DNA of 64,000 bases, taken from assembly GCA_963924555.1 (NCBI GenBank), contig OZ004586.1, forward strand, positions 8,328,501 through 8,392,500. The letters run 5' to 3'. The notes under the pieces are model-generated. The model had not been told where the DNA came from and did no database searches. It saw only the letters and a program-made list of their open reading frames with translations. This DNA is from Crambe crambe. Its lineage: Eukaryota > Porifera > Demospongiae > Poecilosclerida > Crambeidae. The position numbers and the translations under genes were made by a program. How positions within the stretch are numbered: the stretch's first letter is position 1; the number at the start of each line of letters is the position of its first letter. This document shows positions 39,813-52,497 of this stretch, piece by piece.

Positions 39813-40983
39813 ACCAGTAGCTAATCAAACCCCATCGCACGCACATAGATATACACTTTATATCAATGCCATTCATGTATGTACAGCTATCATTAGCTGT
39901 TTTGCTACCAATAATAGTTTTATTATAGTAGCTACGTATATTGTCATTGTAATAATTAATTTAAATCAAGTCTAATTCTCTGGTGCTACTTTGTTTATCA
40001 GAATGGTACCATGCATGCAGGGTGGATCATCGCATAAAATATAACGTCCATACATATCTTCATTATACTACCCCCTAAAAGCTTGATCTATGTCTCAAAA
40101 GAGAGCTCTCTTAACTCTCTAAATTCAAACTGATAGCTACACTCTGCATGGGTGTCTACGTAGGAGTTGCGGAATATGAACATAACCAGGTTAGCTATAG
40201 AGTTGGCACTCATGCACTCAGAGGGGCTAGCTACATAGGGGAACCACACACCCAGCAGCTGAACTAGTTAAGATCATAACAACAGGGTGACGGACACTTT
40301 TAAAGAGGATGATGATGAAGGAGAAAGAGGAGGAGGGCTGGAGGAGAGGAAAGGGTATGGAGGTATCTGTTGAACATATCCTCCAGCTATTCAAGACATG
40401 CATGTAGATGCTAGGTTCTCAACAGTTTCAAATTCCCTCATAATTAGCTATAAGGCCAGCCCTTTTATGCATTGTCCTTCAATATGCAGACACTATCAAT
40501 AGTTTAGTTCATACCAACATAACTTCAATTCTCCTTTGAGTGAAAATTGTAGAGCAAGAGAGAGCTACAATATGAGCACCATCCACTTTTGTTGGCAAGT
40601 GTTTGTTAAACAAGTGTCTGAGAACAGGCAGCATTTTGCTCACACCTCATGTCTTATGCATCGGCACACAGTCAGGACATGTGATTCTAGTCTATTGCTA
40701 TCTGCATGCAATGTATGCAATGTAGAAAATGAATACAATTATTGGCTAGAGTATTCAAGTATATCTGAATTCTGACTGAGAAAATACTGAGTGAGTAGCT
40801 AACTAGCTAAAGTACTGAAGTTACAATCTGGTTGGACTAAAGTGGAATAGTTAGCTACGCACACTGCTTCAACCAACAGGTAAGACTCTAATTGAAGCTA
40901 GCTAACTTTCTTTTCACTGGCTAGCTATCCAATAGTTGTGACTGCTATGATCTAGAACACCACCTTGGGTTACTACTGCAGTT
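39813..40983. other. Intergenic spacer between silicatein genes 1 and 2
   Basis: No gene, long frame or inverted-repeat element was recognised in these 1.17 kb. It is AT-rich with scattered TAGCTA words and presumably holds the 3' UTR of gene 1 and the promoter of gene 2. Confidence 0.5.
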
Positions 40984-43924
40984 ATGCTGCCATTGGCTGG
41001 CCTTCTATTAATCGCATGCACCAGCATGACCATTTCTGCAAACAGAGAAAAGGACCACAACTTCCAGTTCCCACCAGAATGGCACCTGTGGAAGAACGAG
41101 CATGGGAAGAAGTATGCACACATCAAGGAGGAGTTGAGCAAACACCTGATGTGGCTGGCCAATCGGGAGTACATCAACCAACATAACAAGTATGCAGACA
41201 CCTTCGGATACACACTCAAAATGAACAAGTTTGGAGATTTGGTAAGAGAGAGAGAAAAAAGAACTATCGAGTGTGAATTAGTGCTTATAGCTAGCTATAG
41301 CAATGTCTTAGTGCTTATAGCTACATAGCTTGCTGCATGATTGTGAATTATAAAAGCTACATATAGCTACTGTTTTTGCTGAAATCAAGATAATAAGGGT
41401 ATAGCTATCCAGCTGCTGACTGTTCATTTTTTTTTTATTCCGACAACATGGATGTATGCATTCATGCATGCAGTCTTCACAGGAGTATTCTGAACTCTAC
41501 ATGTGTGTCCAGAATTTCCAGCAGCACCACAACGCAAGCACACTCAATGCCAAACACAGAACCAAAAGCTTCAAGGATTACACACGCCCTGTGGCCTCTC
41601 TTCCAGAAACTGTCGACTGGAGGACAGCTGGGGCTGTCACATCCGTCAAAGATCAGGTACGTACAGCAATCTCAATTTGTCACTGTCTCCTCTTAATTAA
41701 CTAAATGAGCTTCTCAACTGTTAGATAATCTGACAAGCTCTAACAGTTTTTAAAGTTGAATAACTCGAACAGTTGATGACTACATAATCACATTTCAGAG
41801 CCATCAACTCATGAAAAGCACAATATTTTAACATGATTCCATCATACAAGCAATGTCTGTCCTTTCACACACAGGCATATGCACTCTCACCTGGTAGCTA
41901 TAGCTGTGGACATATATCCTTATAACACTTGATATATACTAACGCTTGACACATGTCCAAACTCCTGCTGGTTCAATCAAACAGATGCTCACATTCAACT
42001 GCTAGGAGTAAGCTAGAGTAATTGTATGGGTGCTCTCACTTGTTAGTAGATTAGTGCTTGAACACATGGAGGAGGTGCTGCACTCCATTAAGACCTTGTC
42101 TATTGAGCATTCAAGGCTGCCCCCTTTACTAAATGTGTGTGGTGAATCCATGCAGATAAGCAGCTAATTAGCTAACTACTTGAACGGACTTTCATGCTTG
42201 ACAATTCCCATTATGCTGGGATAAGCCTGCAGTCATCAGAGGTAGCTAGCAGTGCCTGTCAGAGGAATGCAATCTTTTGATACATTCCCTCTATGGTGGA
42301 AATGAGAGGCAGCTAGCTAGTTACATGACTTGGGTTCTCATTCTCCCACCGTAGCAAGGCCCCACAAGTTATCTAACTATAGTGATTTGCTCGGGCACAT
42401 TTCATGGCCCACTCCACTAAGTTAAGTGATTCTTTTTATTTGCGTGCCTGCCTGCAGTTGAGGTGTGGATGTAGCTATGCCTTTGCAGCCATGGGGGCAC
42501 TGGAGGGAGCCACAGCACTGGCCCGTGGATACCTCCACAAGCTCAGTGAACAAAACATTGTGGATTGCTCAGGTATATAATAGCTACCTATGTACAAATG
42601 TATAGTCGGCCAAGCTACCCAGTCTGTTTTGTTTTGTTTGTTTGTTTAGTGTTTGTTTTTGTTTTACAAGGCTAAAAAACCACCTTTGCCATGTGGCCAT
42701 GTCACATTCCAGCAATTTCAATCTCTCTCTCCCTGTATTATTCATGATCCATTCATTTGTAGCTATAGTTACATGTATAGCTAGCTAAGCAAGTTTCACA
42801 GCTGAAAGGTATAAATGCCAGTTCTGTCCCTACCTTTATTTTTCTGCAGTACCCTATGGCAACCATGGGTGTGCCTGTGGAGATATCAACAATGCTTTCT
42901 TGTATGTGATAGACAATGATGGAGTAGACACTTGGTCTGCTTATCCCTTCAAATCCAAAGTGAGAGCCAGTTTAGCCCAAGTCACAGTAAAGGGGTTGAG
43001 GATTATGTAGCATAGCTGTATGCATGCCACAAAGCTGGAAATAAGAATCCATTGTCATCAGTCTTAAAGTCACATTCATTTTGTTTTGCAGCAATATATG
43101 TGCAGTTATAGCAAGAATGGACGTGGGGCCACAGCTACAGGTGTGGTCACTATCAAGAGTGGAGATGAGTCTAGTCTCATGTCTGCTTTGGCCACCGTCG
43201 GGCCCATCAGCACCTATGTTGACGCCAGTCATAGTTCATTCCAGGTATTTACCAATCTCTGTTAATAAAGGAAGTGGTCTCTTTACAGTTTTACCATAAA
43301 CAGAGGTCAAAATCCAGGCAAGCTACTAGGGACATAGCTATGCCAAATAATCTGAAAGAGAGGACCTTTAATACGAGTTTCACTGACTGTAATAGCTTGT
43401 ATAGTCACCCAACTACATATATATCTCCCATCAGCTTGCTTATTATTCTGGAAGGCTACTCTCCTCACATTGTAATTATTAGCTAGTGAAAATGACTCTA
43501 TTCCACTGAGTGTATGTACAACACAGGTAGCTAACTAGATAGATCTACTCTGTTAGTATTAAATGTATCCCTTACATGCAGTTTTACAGTGGAGGTGTGT
43601 TAGACATCCCCTACTGTTCTCACACTCGACTGAGTCATGCTATGGTCATCATTGGTTATGGCACATACAAGGGAAAAGACTACTGGCTCCTCAAAAATAG
43701 GTAAGGCCTGATTAGCTAGCTAACTGGTTAGGTTACCGTGAATTAATGTAATGGATCAAGGATTTAAGAATGAGTTCGAAATGTTAATCATTATTAGTTA
43801 TATCTGTATGTTCTTGTTCTCCAGCTGGGGTCCCAACTGGGGAGAGTATGGATATGTAATGATGGCCAGGAATAAGAGCAATCAGTGTGGGGCTGCAACA
43901 GCAGCCAGCTTCCCCACTTTATAA
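40984..43924 (+). CDS. Silicatein, gene 2
   Basis: Seven exons: 40984-41241, 41474-41656, 42458-42572, 42850-42959, 43092-43244, 43582-43700, 43825-43924; 1038 bases, 345 residues. It has a signal peptide ([19 protein letters not shown]) and a propeptide with [18 protein letters not shown] and [11 protein letters not shown]. The mature domain starts near [19 protein letters not shown]. The active site is [16 protein letters not shown]: Ser sits at the cathepsin Cys25 position with a Cys just before it. His is in [11 protein letters not shown] and Asn in [28 protein letters not shown] and [14 protein letters not shown] are close to known silicateins, closer than gene 1. Cut positions match gene 1 exon for exon, so both come from one ancestor. 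Exon 2 was started after CAG at 41473 because this keeps phase and the usual exon 2 N-terminus. Confidence 0.92.
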
Positions 43925-44111
43925 ACCTATCTTATGCACATAGCTATAGATCTATAGACTTATTAGTTGCCAAAGACTATTCATTTAGTATTCATTTAGT
44001 GCTTTTTTTTTCTGTGCAATTTTGATCTATGATGTAACATTATGCCCTATATTATACGCATGCGCAACGTGGTAGGGACGTGATGTGGGCGTAGTCTATC
44101 ATGATTTCTCT

Positions 44112-44181
44112 TAATTAGATATACGGTAAAGTGAAAGAAATTTAAAATATTTTTTCTTTCACTTTACCGTATATCTAATTA
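44112..44181. repeat. Perfect 29-base inverted repeat with 12-base AT loop
   Basis: Left arm 44112-44140 starts TAATTAGATATACGGTAAAG; right arm 44153-44181 is its exact complement and ends TAATTA. The loop is TTTAAAATATTT. Too short to code; it could be a tiny foldback element or a cruciform site. Confidence 0.9.
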
Positions 44182-44473
44182 TCAAGATAAAAAAGGTATT
44201 AAGCTAGCTACGTTGCCTATTTTCCTTTAAGCATTTTGAGGACACTGCTAAAGCTGTGTATACATAGAATGACCCCAGAGATCTTTGCTATGATGGCTCC
44301 ATGGGACAGATCCAGAATTGGAGTCAAAGCTTTATAGTTTTTTGCATGATATTGAGGAGAGATACGCCCCAGTGTCCACAATTCTACTAATAGTACAGTT
44401 ATGCTATACCTGAAAACCACACCCTTATAGCCCCAGGCACATTATTACCACTGCTACAGTTGTAGGTGGGAGA

Positions 44474-45680
44474 ATGATGATCAAGGATTTTGTGTGCTTG
44501 TGGAAGTCCAGAGTGCAGCAGTATTATTGTCGTGACAGACCGCAAGCAGAAGTTCGTGCATCTTCAAGTGGTGGTGCACTTGTTATTGATGCTGGCTGGT
44601 GATGTGGAGACTAATCCAGGACCTGGTGAGAACACTGCACACACTGGTACCATAAGGATTCGTTAGATGATGCCTCTTGCTCCTCATGTGGCACAAGTGC
44701 ATGTTGATGCAGTTTCATAAATCATGACAAGATGCGATCAACTTCAAGTAATCTATGCATGTTCTATTAATTTCACAGGACAACTAACAATGGACGATCA
44801 CTTCCAAGTTGTTCAATCTCTTGAAACTCTCAGCAAACGGGATTTGCGGCAGTTGGGTGGGGCTCTGGGACTTGATATCCTGCATGAGTTACTCAGAAAG
44901 GTGTAAAAGAATTATCCAAAATCATAACCACCAGTTCTACTCTCACATCTTTAAGCCTTAAGTTGGTTAAAAGTAATAATAAACATAAGCTACTGATATC
45001 AGTCTTATTGACTTCTTTTGAACTTTGTCCTGCACTAATTAGGGCTTCCTCAACTATTTCAACATTGCATACTAACTTTCCCTGTATTGCTGGGAATATT
45101 GAACACTTTACCCTGGAGTCCTTCCCCTTCACCTCGTACCCTTATACTTATATGCATCTACTGGAAGTGCTGAGATATTTTCGATACTTGAGCTGCATAG
45201 TAGAGATGAACTCCATCAAATCACTAGATATACAAATAGGTATCAATAACCTATCAATTGAAATGCCTCATTACTCATCATGGGTCTAAATGATTCACTT
45301 CATTTCAATCACTCGATGAAGAGTTTAACGTTTAGTTATCGTATCAAAAGGAATCCATCGTTCCGTGACTGCATGGCCCGTGCTCTGCGAAAAAATTCCG
45401 CTATTCCAGGACACTACTTAAGGAGATCCCAGAACTCTGCAGTACCCCTTTTATCACCATCAACTACTACAACAACAAAACATCTCTTCCTCATCAGTGT
45501 TCCCTCCTGAGTGGCGACATATCCCTCCATCCAGCCCCAGGTTAGGTGATCGATTCTTTTGTTCTTTGGCAAATTCTTACCAGTCTTGTCCTGACCTGCT
45601 TGAGATGCAGGCACTCCAGAACATGCACCCTATTTTACATGAGGCTCTGAGATGCGATGAACTATACTTTCCATGACTAT
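44474..45680 (+). pseudogene. NLR pseudogene: 2A-like leader, DEATH-like exon, C-terminal NLR remnant
   Basis: An exon ending at 44625 encodes a hydrophobic stretch VVVHLLLMLAG followed by DVETNPGP, a 2A-like motif. The next exon (44779-44900) encodes MDDHFQVVQSLETL and LGGALGLDILHELL, the start of a DEATH-like domain. At TTACTCAGAAAG (about 44889-44900) the sequence jumps straight into the C-terminal part of the NLR family (compare 51249 onward), so the NACHT domain is absent. A TAA follows at once (44904-44906), and the remainder to about 45680 has frameshifts but matches 51400-52072. The 2A frame has a stop at 44478 and only a late ATG at 44589, while the upstream ATGs (44474, 44477) are in another frame. 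It is therefore dead in its present form. Confidence 0.8.
44601..44624 (+). other. 2A-like ribosome-skipping motif (DVETNPGP)
   Basis: The codons give D-V-E-T-N-P-G-P, an exact match to the 2A consensus D-(V/I)-E-x-N-P-G-P, where the ribosome skips the bond between the last Gly and Pro. The residues before it (LLLMLAG) are hydrophobic, as in the N-terminal 2A leaders known from animal NLR-type proteins, where skipping can decide whether the leader acts as a signal sequence. A splice donor follows one base later (44626). Confidence 0.85.
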
Positions 45681-46559
45681 TAGCTATAGCTTATAGTATT
45701 ATGTTATCATCTGAATAATATGCATGGATTGTTATTGAATGCCAACATACTTCTTTTTTTCATACAAGTTAGTGAGCTACCTAATCATCATTACTGCTAG
45801 CTATAGCTATGTATTTACGCTGTTGTCAAAGGGTATAGATAGAATGTCCCCTGGACACTGAACCCAGAGTAGAGTACATATCCAAGGGACGGCTGCCCTA
45901 TAGAGTGAAATGGGTCCCCCATCCATCGACCATCCAGTACAAACAGATCTTGTAAGATGAGCTAGGATATCAACAGCTGAAGAAATGAAATTATCAGGTA
46001 GAGTTTCTCTTCTATATTCTCTGTATTTATATATTCATTGCTGCATAATGGCCATCTTCATGGCCATTTCCTTAGGAAAGAACTCTATACTTCATGCCAG
46101 GTATCCTGAATATGTTTCTGGTTACTTTCTATATGGGGCTCACCTATACACTAATTACATACTTACGGTATGAAATTCTAGCTGTGACGTCAGCAAAGTA
46201 ACTTTGAAATATTAGTGCATTGTCAGCACAATTTGCAATTTGAAGGGCGTGGCGTGTATCGGGGCTCTGTGTAGGTTAGTCTCATAGCTCTCTGTTCTGT
46301 TATGTCACATAGATAGCTAGCTACGTAGGTAAAGGTCCTAAGGAGTGTGCCATAGATAGATATTTACCCCATAGTCCTTATTTTACTAAACCCCACTAGT
46401 TAGGTTTTTTTTCAGAACGTTTGTAGACTGTGCAGACAATTATAGCTAGGCCCCAAAAGGCATAATGTTTCGGGAAAAATCAAAGACCATATAACAATTT
46501 TCTGTAGGTAGAAAACAAGACTTTTCTGATATGCATGCCTTTCTTTGATACTCTTAGAA
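45681..46559. other. Spacer before the intact NLR gene
   Basis: No coding sequence recognised. The AG at 46556-46557 directly before the ATG looks like an acceptor, so an upstream non-coding exon is likely somewhere in this interval. Confidence 0.4.
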
Positions 46560-49500
46560 ATGGCTGAGAAGCTGTGCTTGAAAGAATATATTGAGTTGAT
46601 TGATCCTTCCAAGCAGTGGAAGTTGAAGAAGATAGTGGACTCTGATCGTGATCTTCCTGAGATAGCCAAATATATAACTAAATGGGAGACAAAGTTGGCA
46701 GTTCAATTACATCTTACAGAAACTGAGATTTCAGACATCAAGAAGGTGGGCAGAAGTGATCCTACCCAACCTATTATTGAGAGGTTAGTAATAAGTAATG
46801 ATCAGACACTATAAGGACAGTTATGCAGCTCTCACTGAACAACAAAAGAATTATTAAGCTGCTACTATTGGAGTTGCTTTTTACATGTATTAACCCTGCA
46901 GGAAACAGGTTTTACGTGTTTGGAAGGGAAACGCCAAAGCAAATGCAACATATGAGAGCCTTTTAATGGCTTGTTTAGCAGGGGAAGATACATATACTGC
47001 TGAAAAAATATGTGCACTTATACAGAACACTGCCAATTCAGAAGGTAAGTAGCTATTGATCATACAATATCATCCTTGTTAGTGAGTTTTTTTATCTTAG
47101 GTGATGCAGATTCTCAAAAAGATATGTAAGTATCGCATAGTCTGGCATTTACCAACTGCAAGGGAAGGAAAGGGTCTGGGGACAGTGATGTATGGTGCCA
47201 GTTCTGAGTGCAGAAATCCTGCACAAGTTGATAATTGTCGAGCAGTACAGTGCTAGCAGATTAAGGTGGTGGTATACCCAGTGCTACTATTTTTTGTCCT
47301 GTAGATAGTTTAATGATATTCATATTTTTCATGTACTATACGCAATTGGTACACTCAGTGCATGCCATCTTCAATGAACTCCAACTCCAAATATCTGAAG
47401 AAAAAATATCGAATAGCCCTGATTTTTTTTCCTGAGCTATTTCCTGTAGTGCAGGCTGCGCAGACGGATGGAAATTGTACCACTATGAAAAAATCAATTT
47501 TAAAAAAATATTTTAGTCTTCAAATTTATATTCTGGATATATGAATGGAACCAAATTGCAGAAGTAAGTTTAAGCTATGATGTAATCCATCCATCACTGG
47601 ATTTAGTAGTCCAATTTAGTGTTGGCTCATCTCCTAGATGGAGGTACAACTTCAATCCAATAAGTTGTGTCCTCTCACTTGTCTTTAGTTGTAGAATCTT
47701 AAAGGTCCATCTGCTTTTTTGATAAGCCAGTTCATGAGATAGAGCTTTAAAAACACTACAAAATTATATCATTTCTTTTAGTAAAACAACATTGTGTATA
47801 CTAAAAAATTTTTAATGTGCAATAACCACAATTATGATGTATACCGCCATCTTAATGCTCTATTCAACTTCCATATCATCTAGTTGAATGGCTGACTTGA
47901 AATGCTTGTCCATTGTTTGACACTCACCTGGTGGCTCTACTAAACCTGAATCCATTTGATTAGTAGGCTATCTTTTTCTCAATTTTAAGTTAACACTAAT
48001 GAGTGTTGATCTAAATCCATGTATTCCACAAGAACTGACACTGTACATCACTGTCACCAGACCCTTCCTTCCCTTGCAGTTGGTAAAGGGTTGGCTGTGT
48101 CAGACTAAGTATCACAGTCATAGTCTCGCGATCCAGCCTGAATATTCCATATACAGTCTGGTCAGACTCGCCAGGATTTTGTGAACAAAAGGAATACGAT
48201 TAATTTTAGTCGCGCGGTCAAGTCACATTAAAATCACATGACTAATTTGAATTTGGTGCTTAGATATTATTATGGCAATGGAGGCGTCTGTTAGTCTGCC
48301 AGACTAGGTGTCTGTTAGTTGGCAAAATGCAATTACAAAGTGATTTGCCACTGCCAGTAGGCATGCTAGCGAAGACATCACTTCGGCCACTTGCAAAAAC
48401 TGGCTATGATGCGCCTTTGGTTTTCTCTAAAGCTAGAGTATCCAAACCTTTTGATTGCCTCGTCCATAGCTGCGCCTACCTCCTCTTCACTGTGGCTTCT
48501 CTTCTGCTTCGGTTCATTTTCACATGCGAGCTAGAAAAAGTAGCAAACGTCATCATGTCACATGATTTATTGAACATCACATGACTACTTTGATCTGATT
48601 GGCTCCACCAAGATTCTGGCAGAGTTCACAAAAACCTGGCCAGTCTGACCAGACGTATTTTTCTTCCTTTCCCCCTCCCCTTTTTCGCGCGTGAAAAATA
48701 CGGCTGGCTTGCGAGACTATCACAGTCAGTCAGTGTGTACAGTTTTAGCTGTCTACAGTAAGAGCCTCCATAATATTCAACAGTCAAGACTAATCAACAG
48801 CTCGTCATTCTTTAATATTCACTAATATTCACAGGCTTCCTTCCTGGTACATGGTACATGGTGCCTATAGTTATGGTAAAGGGTCAATGATCATAACCAA
48901 TTTACCAAAATTAGGAATTCAGTGTTCTACTGCATAGCAGGAATTTTTCAACTGGTCCAAATTTTCATGCTAGACAAGAAATTAAAATTCACACACACAC
49001 TCAGCTCAGCGCTAACACATCAGCTGGTAGTGGCTGCAATATGAACAAGTCATAGGCCAACAATTTAATTCCTTGAAGCAAACGAACATCCCATGGCTTC
49101 AATGGAGAAAGACCATTGCAATGATGTACATACATGAAACAGGCTGGCTGGTGTCAGAATGGGTGTGGTCTAGTACATTTTTTCAGAGTTGAGCCTACAA
49201 AATTTTGACCAACGAAAATTTCCAGTTATAGAATTTAATTCAGGCAGAAATTAATTTGAAACATTTTAAATCATAAAAGCTGTTCTATCGACTTAGGAAT
49301 GTCTTATCCAGTGACAGTGATCATTCTGACCAGTCTTCCTCTGCCTCCAGCACTCCACCAGTTAAACATAAGAAAGTTCATAGCTGTAGATCTTCTAGGA
49401 AGAAGAGGCAAGTAGTCGAGTCAGCACTGATGCGATATGCAAATCAATATCTGAAACCATACTACCAGAAAGACTCTATAGCTCGTGATGACAAACTCTC

Positions 49501-52072
49501 CATGAATGTATGCAGTGAATTCATTAAACTAGCTTTAATTCCAAAAGACAAGACCAAATGTGACGATGATGTGTCTTCAAAAGCTTCCCTGCATTTTAGT
49601 GTGGATAAAAACCTAGAAGCTAAAACTCCTTTAGGTTTAAATGAAGTCATTACATCAGACACCAAATTTGTGTTGGTGGAAGGACCCCCTGGCTTTGGTA
49701 AAACCACTTTATCCTGGGAGTTATGCAGGAAGTGGGATACCTTCAGCTCCTTAAAGCATTATAAGATCGTACTGTTGCTGAAGCTTCGTGAACCAAGTGT
49801 CCATAATGCTACTTCCTTGAATGAACTGTTTTCAATTTATTGTGTTGATGAGCATCTATGTAAGGAAGCAGTGGTAGAGGCATTGGAATCTGCAGGGAAA
49901 GACATTCTCTTCATTTTTGATGGATACGATGAGTTGCCTTCTTCTGTCATCCGTAATGACAAATGTTTGATTATGAAACTGATCAATGGTTCTTGCTTGC
50001 CATGTGCCACTCGTGTGGTCACCAGTCGACCATCTGCTCTTCACCACAACAAGCACTTTCCAGCAGAATTTAGGCACATAGAGATACTTGGTTTCACAGA
50101 TGAGTGCAAAGAAAGGTTTGCTGAAATCGCTTTTAAATCAGAACCTGATCTCCTAGAACACTTTAAGGCTTTCATGGTTTCCAACCCCATCATCAACTCA
50201 CTGATGTACATCCCTTTCAACTGTGCTATTTTAGCACAAGTGTACAAAAATATCAGAAATAGCAGAGAGCTGATGCCAGAGACCATGACAAACCTCTACA
50301 CCATTTTGACTAAAGCTTTGATTTTGGGACACATGACTTCTAGTGGTAAGTGGGATGAAGATTCCAGTGAACTTCCTGACCTGAACCATCTGTCAAACGA
50401 CATCTCAACTGACTTTAAAAGAGTATGTGAGTTAGCGTACGAGGGTCTTTTTAAAGAAGATGTGCAGCTAGAGTTCAGTAAGAGTGATGTAGGAGATGGT
50501 TTCCAGCATTTAGGTCTGATGACTGAAACCAAGGAGAGGAACATGGGTGTAACTACTTCCTACTCCTTCCCCCATCTCAGCATCCAAGAGTTTCTTGCTG
50601 CTTGGCATGTTTCATGTCATTCTGATTTGGTATACGAAGCTTTTTCTAAAATAGTATCCCTATATGGAGATATTACACCACACCTCAGAGTCTTTGGTCA
50701 GTTCTTGTGTGGCATTATAGGCTACTATGAAATTTTTATTCATAAAGTCATCCCAGATCTTTCTCCTTACATACTACATTGTTTATATGAAATCAAAGAG
50801 CTTAATCCAATAGATATCATAATTCCCAATTTACACTTGTACACCCCCTTGGATATGTATGTTTTTGGATATTGTCTAGTCCGTGTTCCTATTCAATGCC
50901 AGTCAGTGGTCATAAATACATCTCTAAAGATGTTGCTGCATAGTTTGTCTGAGAAAACAAATGGTGCAACATTAGGGACTATTAATGATCTATGTATATT
51001 TGGTAAGCATACATCATCCATGAAACTTACTCGTACAAAGTACCTCCCCAAACTTCACGTCAAAAGTTTCAGTCCATGCCAAATTTCTTCCCCATTGGTA
51101 CCAGTTCTTGCTGAATTGATTTCAGTGTCTTCAGGATTGACACTAGTTGACTTGAGTTTTTCTGAATCGTGTGAAAATGACTATTTACTTTTCCAATCCA
51201 TTCAGCATATTGCAAATTTAGAAACATTCTACCTTACTTGCTGTACTCTTACTCAGAAAGGTGTACAAGAATTATCCAAAATCATAACCACTAGTTCTAC
51301 TCTCACATCTTTAAGGCTTGAATTACATCCTCTTTTACTGTGTGAAGCTGAAAGTAGTGAGGAACATAAATTACTGGTATCAGTCTTATCAACATCTTTT
51401 GAACTTTATTCTGCACTAATTAGGGCTTCCACGACTATTTCAATATTGCATACTAATATTCCATGTATTACGAATATTGATGTCTGTTTTCTGGTCTTCT
51501 CCTCCACTTATCATCTGCATCCACTGGAAGTGCTGAGATATTTCCGATACTCGAGCTGCAATGTAGAGATGAACTCCATTGAGTCACTAGCTATCCCAGC
51601 AAGAATTGATGACCTACTAATTGCAATGCCTCAATACTGTTGCAATCTTATCATGGGTCTAAATGATTATCTTCATCTCAATCACTCCATAAAGGAGTTG
51701 ACATTTAAGCATAAATTTTATCTCAGAAGGTATCCATCCTTTCGTGACTGCATGGCCCATGCTCTGCGAAGAGATCCTGCTGTTCCACGACACAACCTAA
51801 GGAGATCCCAGTCCCTCTGTGATCTCAGAACTCTGCACTTCCCCCATCGCCACCAACTACTACAACAACAAAGTATCTCTTCCTTGTCATTGCTCTCTTC
51901 TGGGTGGAGACATATTTCCCCCAGGTCACAAGTATCATGTTATCCTTACCAGTCTTGTCCTAACCTGCTGGAGATGCAGGCACTCAAGAACATGCACCCT
52001 CTTTTACAGGAGGCTCTTGGATACAATGAACTATCAATAAATGAGTTTTACTTACACTACTGTTATCCATGA
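46560..52072 (+). CDS. NLR protein: DEATH-like domain, NACHT NTPase, C-terminal LRR-like region
   Basis: Four coding exons: 46560-46783, 46902-47044, a 25-base microexon 47101-47125, and 49297-52072; phases agree and the total is 3168 bases, 1055 residues. The N-terminal 120 residues look like a DEATH-fold domain (LAVQLHLTETEISDIKK, VLRVWKGNAKANATYESLL). A Ser-rich, basic linker follows. The NACHT domain has Walker A GPPGFGKTT at residues 260-268 (49682) and Walker B DILFIFDGYDELP (49904), then the usual PHLSIQEFLAAWH near the end of the domain. The C-terminal part has weak leucine-rich repeats (LTLVDLSF, LTSLRLELHP). NLRs are intracellular sensors that oligomerise on ATP binding; DEATH domains recruit adaptors. 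The third intron (2.17 kb) carries a transposon. No 2A motif was found upstream. Confidence 0.88.
48121..48719. mobile_element. Mutator-like non-autonomous element with 9-base target duplication
   Basis: Ends TAGTCTCGCGATCCAGCCTG and its inverted partner CGGCTGGCTTGCGAGACTA are imperfect terminal repeats, with an inner pair CTGGTCAGACTCGCCAGGAT / CCTGGCCAGTCTGACCAG. The direct repeat TCACAGTCA flanks both ends (48112-48120 and 48720-48728). A 9-base duplication is typical of Mutator-like transposons, though the family is inferred from that alone. No transposase is inside. It sits in NLR intron 3. Confidence 0.85.
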
Positions 52073-52139
52073 TTATAACTACCATTAAGTTCCATCCTGT
52101 TATGTTATCACTTGAATAATACAATAGCAATATACATAC

Positions 52140-52187
52140 TAGCCTTGTACCCAAGCCTTTTCTTTTTAAGGTCTGTGTACAAGGCTA
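52140..52187. repeat. Hairpin after the NLR gene (first copy)
   Basis: TAGCCTTGTAC pairs with GTACAAGGCTA around a 26-base loop. The same hairpin lies after the truncated NLR copy at 55168-55215, so it belongs to the duplicated 3' flank. It may be a small foldback element or an RNA 3'-end hairpin. Confidence 0.75.
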
Positions 52188-52465
52188 ATTCCCGTATCGA
52201 ACTTCGCGCAATATAGCGCGTAATAATGCGTTAATTCGCTATCAAAATCGACACGTGTAGTAAACCCCTTTGGCTTCCAAAACCATGCATTTTTGCACAT
52301 CCAGTTATCCAGGAGAAAAACGGGAAATTTCCTGCTAATGAATATTCATTGTCGGCATGTCGGCACTATCAGTAAATAGAGATCTCAGTGAACAATAGAA
52401 AGATTGATAAGCGCTTTGATTCAAGTGCTTTTGCTTTGAAGAAGCTTTGATGTTTGCTTTCATCA

Positions 52466-52497
<32 letters not shown>

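Noticed and set aside
44474-44605. Frame from ATG 44474 as the start of the 2A protein
   Set aside because: That ATG is in a different frame from DVETNPGP and stops at 44601-44605; the 2A frame has no good start here.
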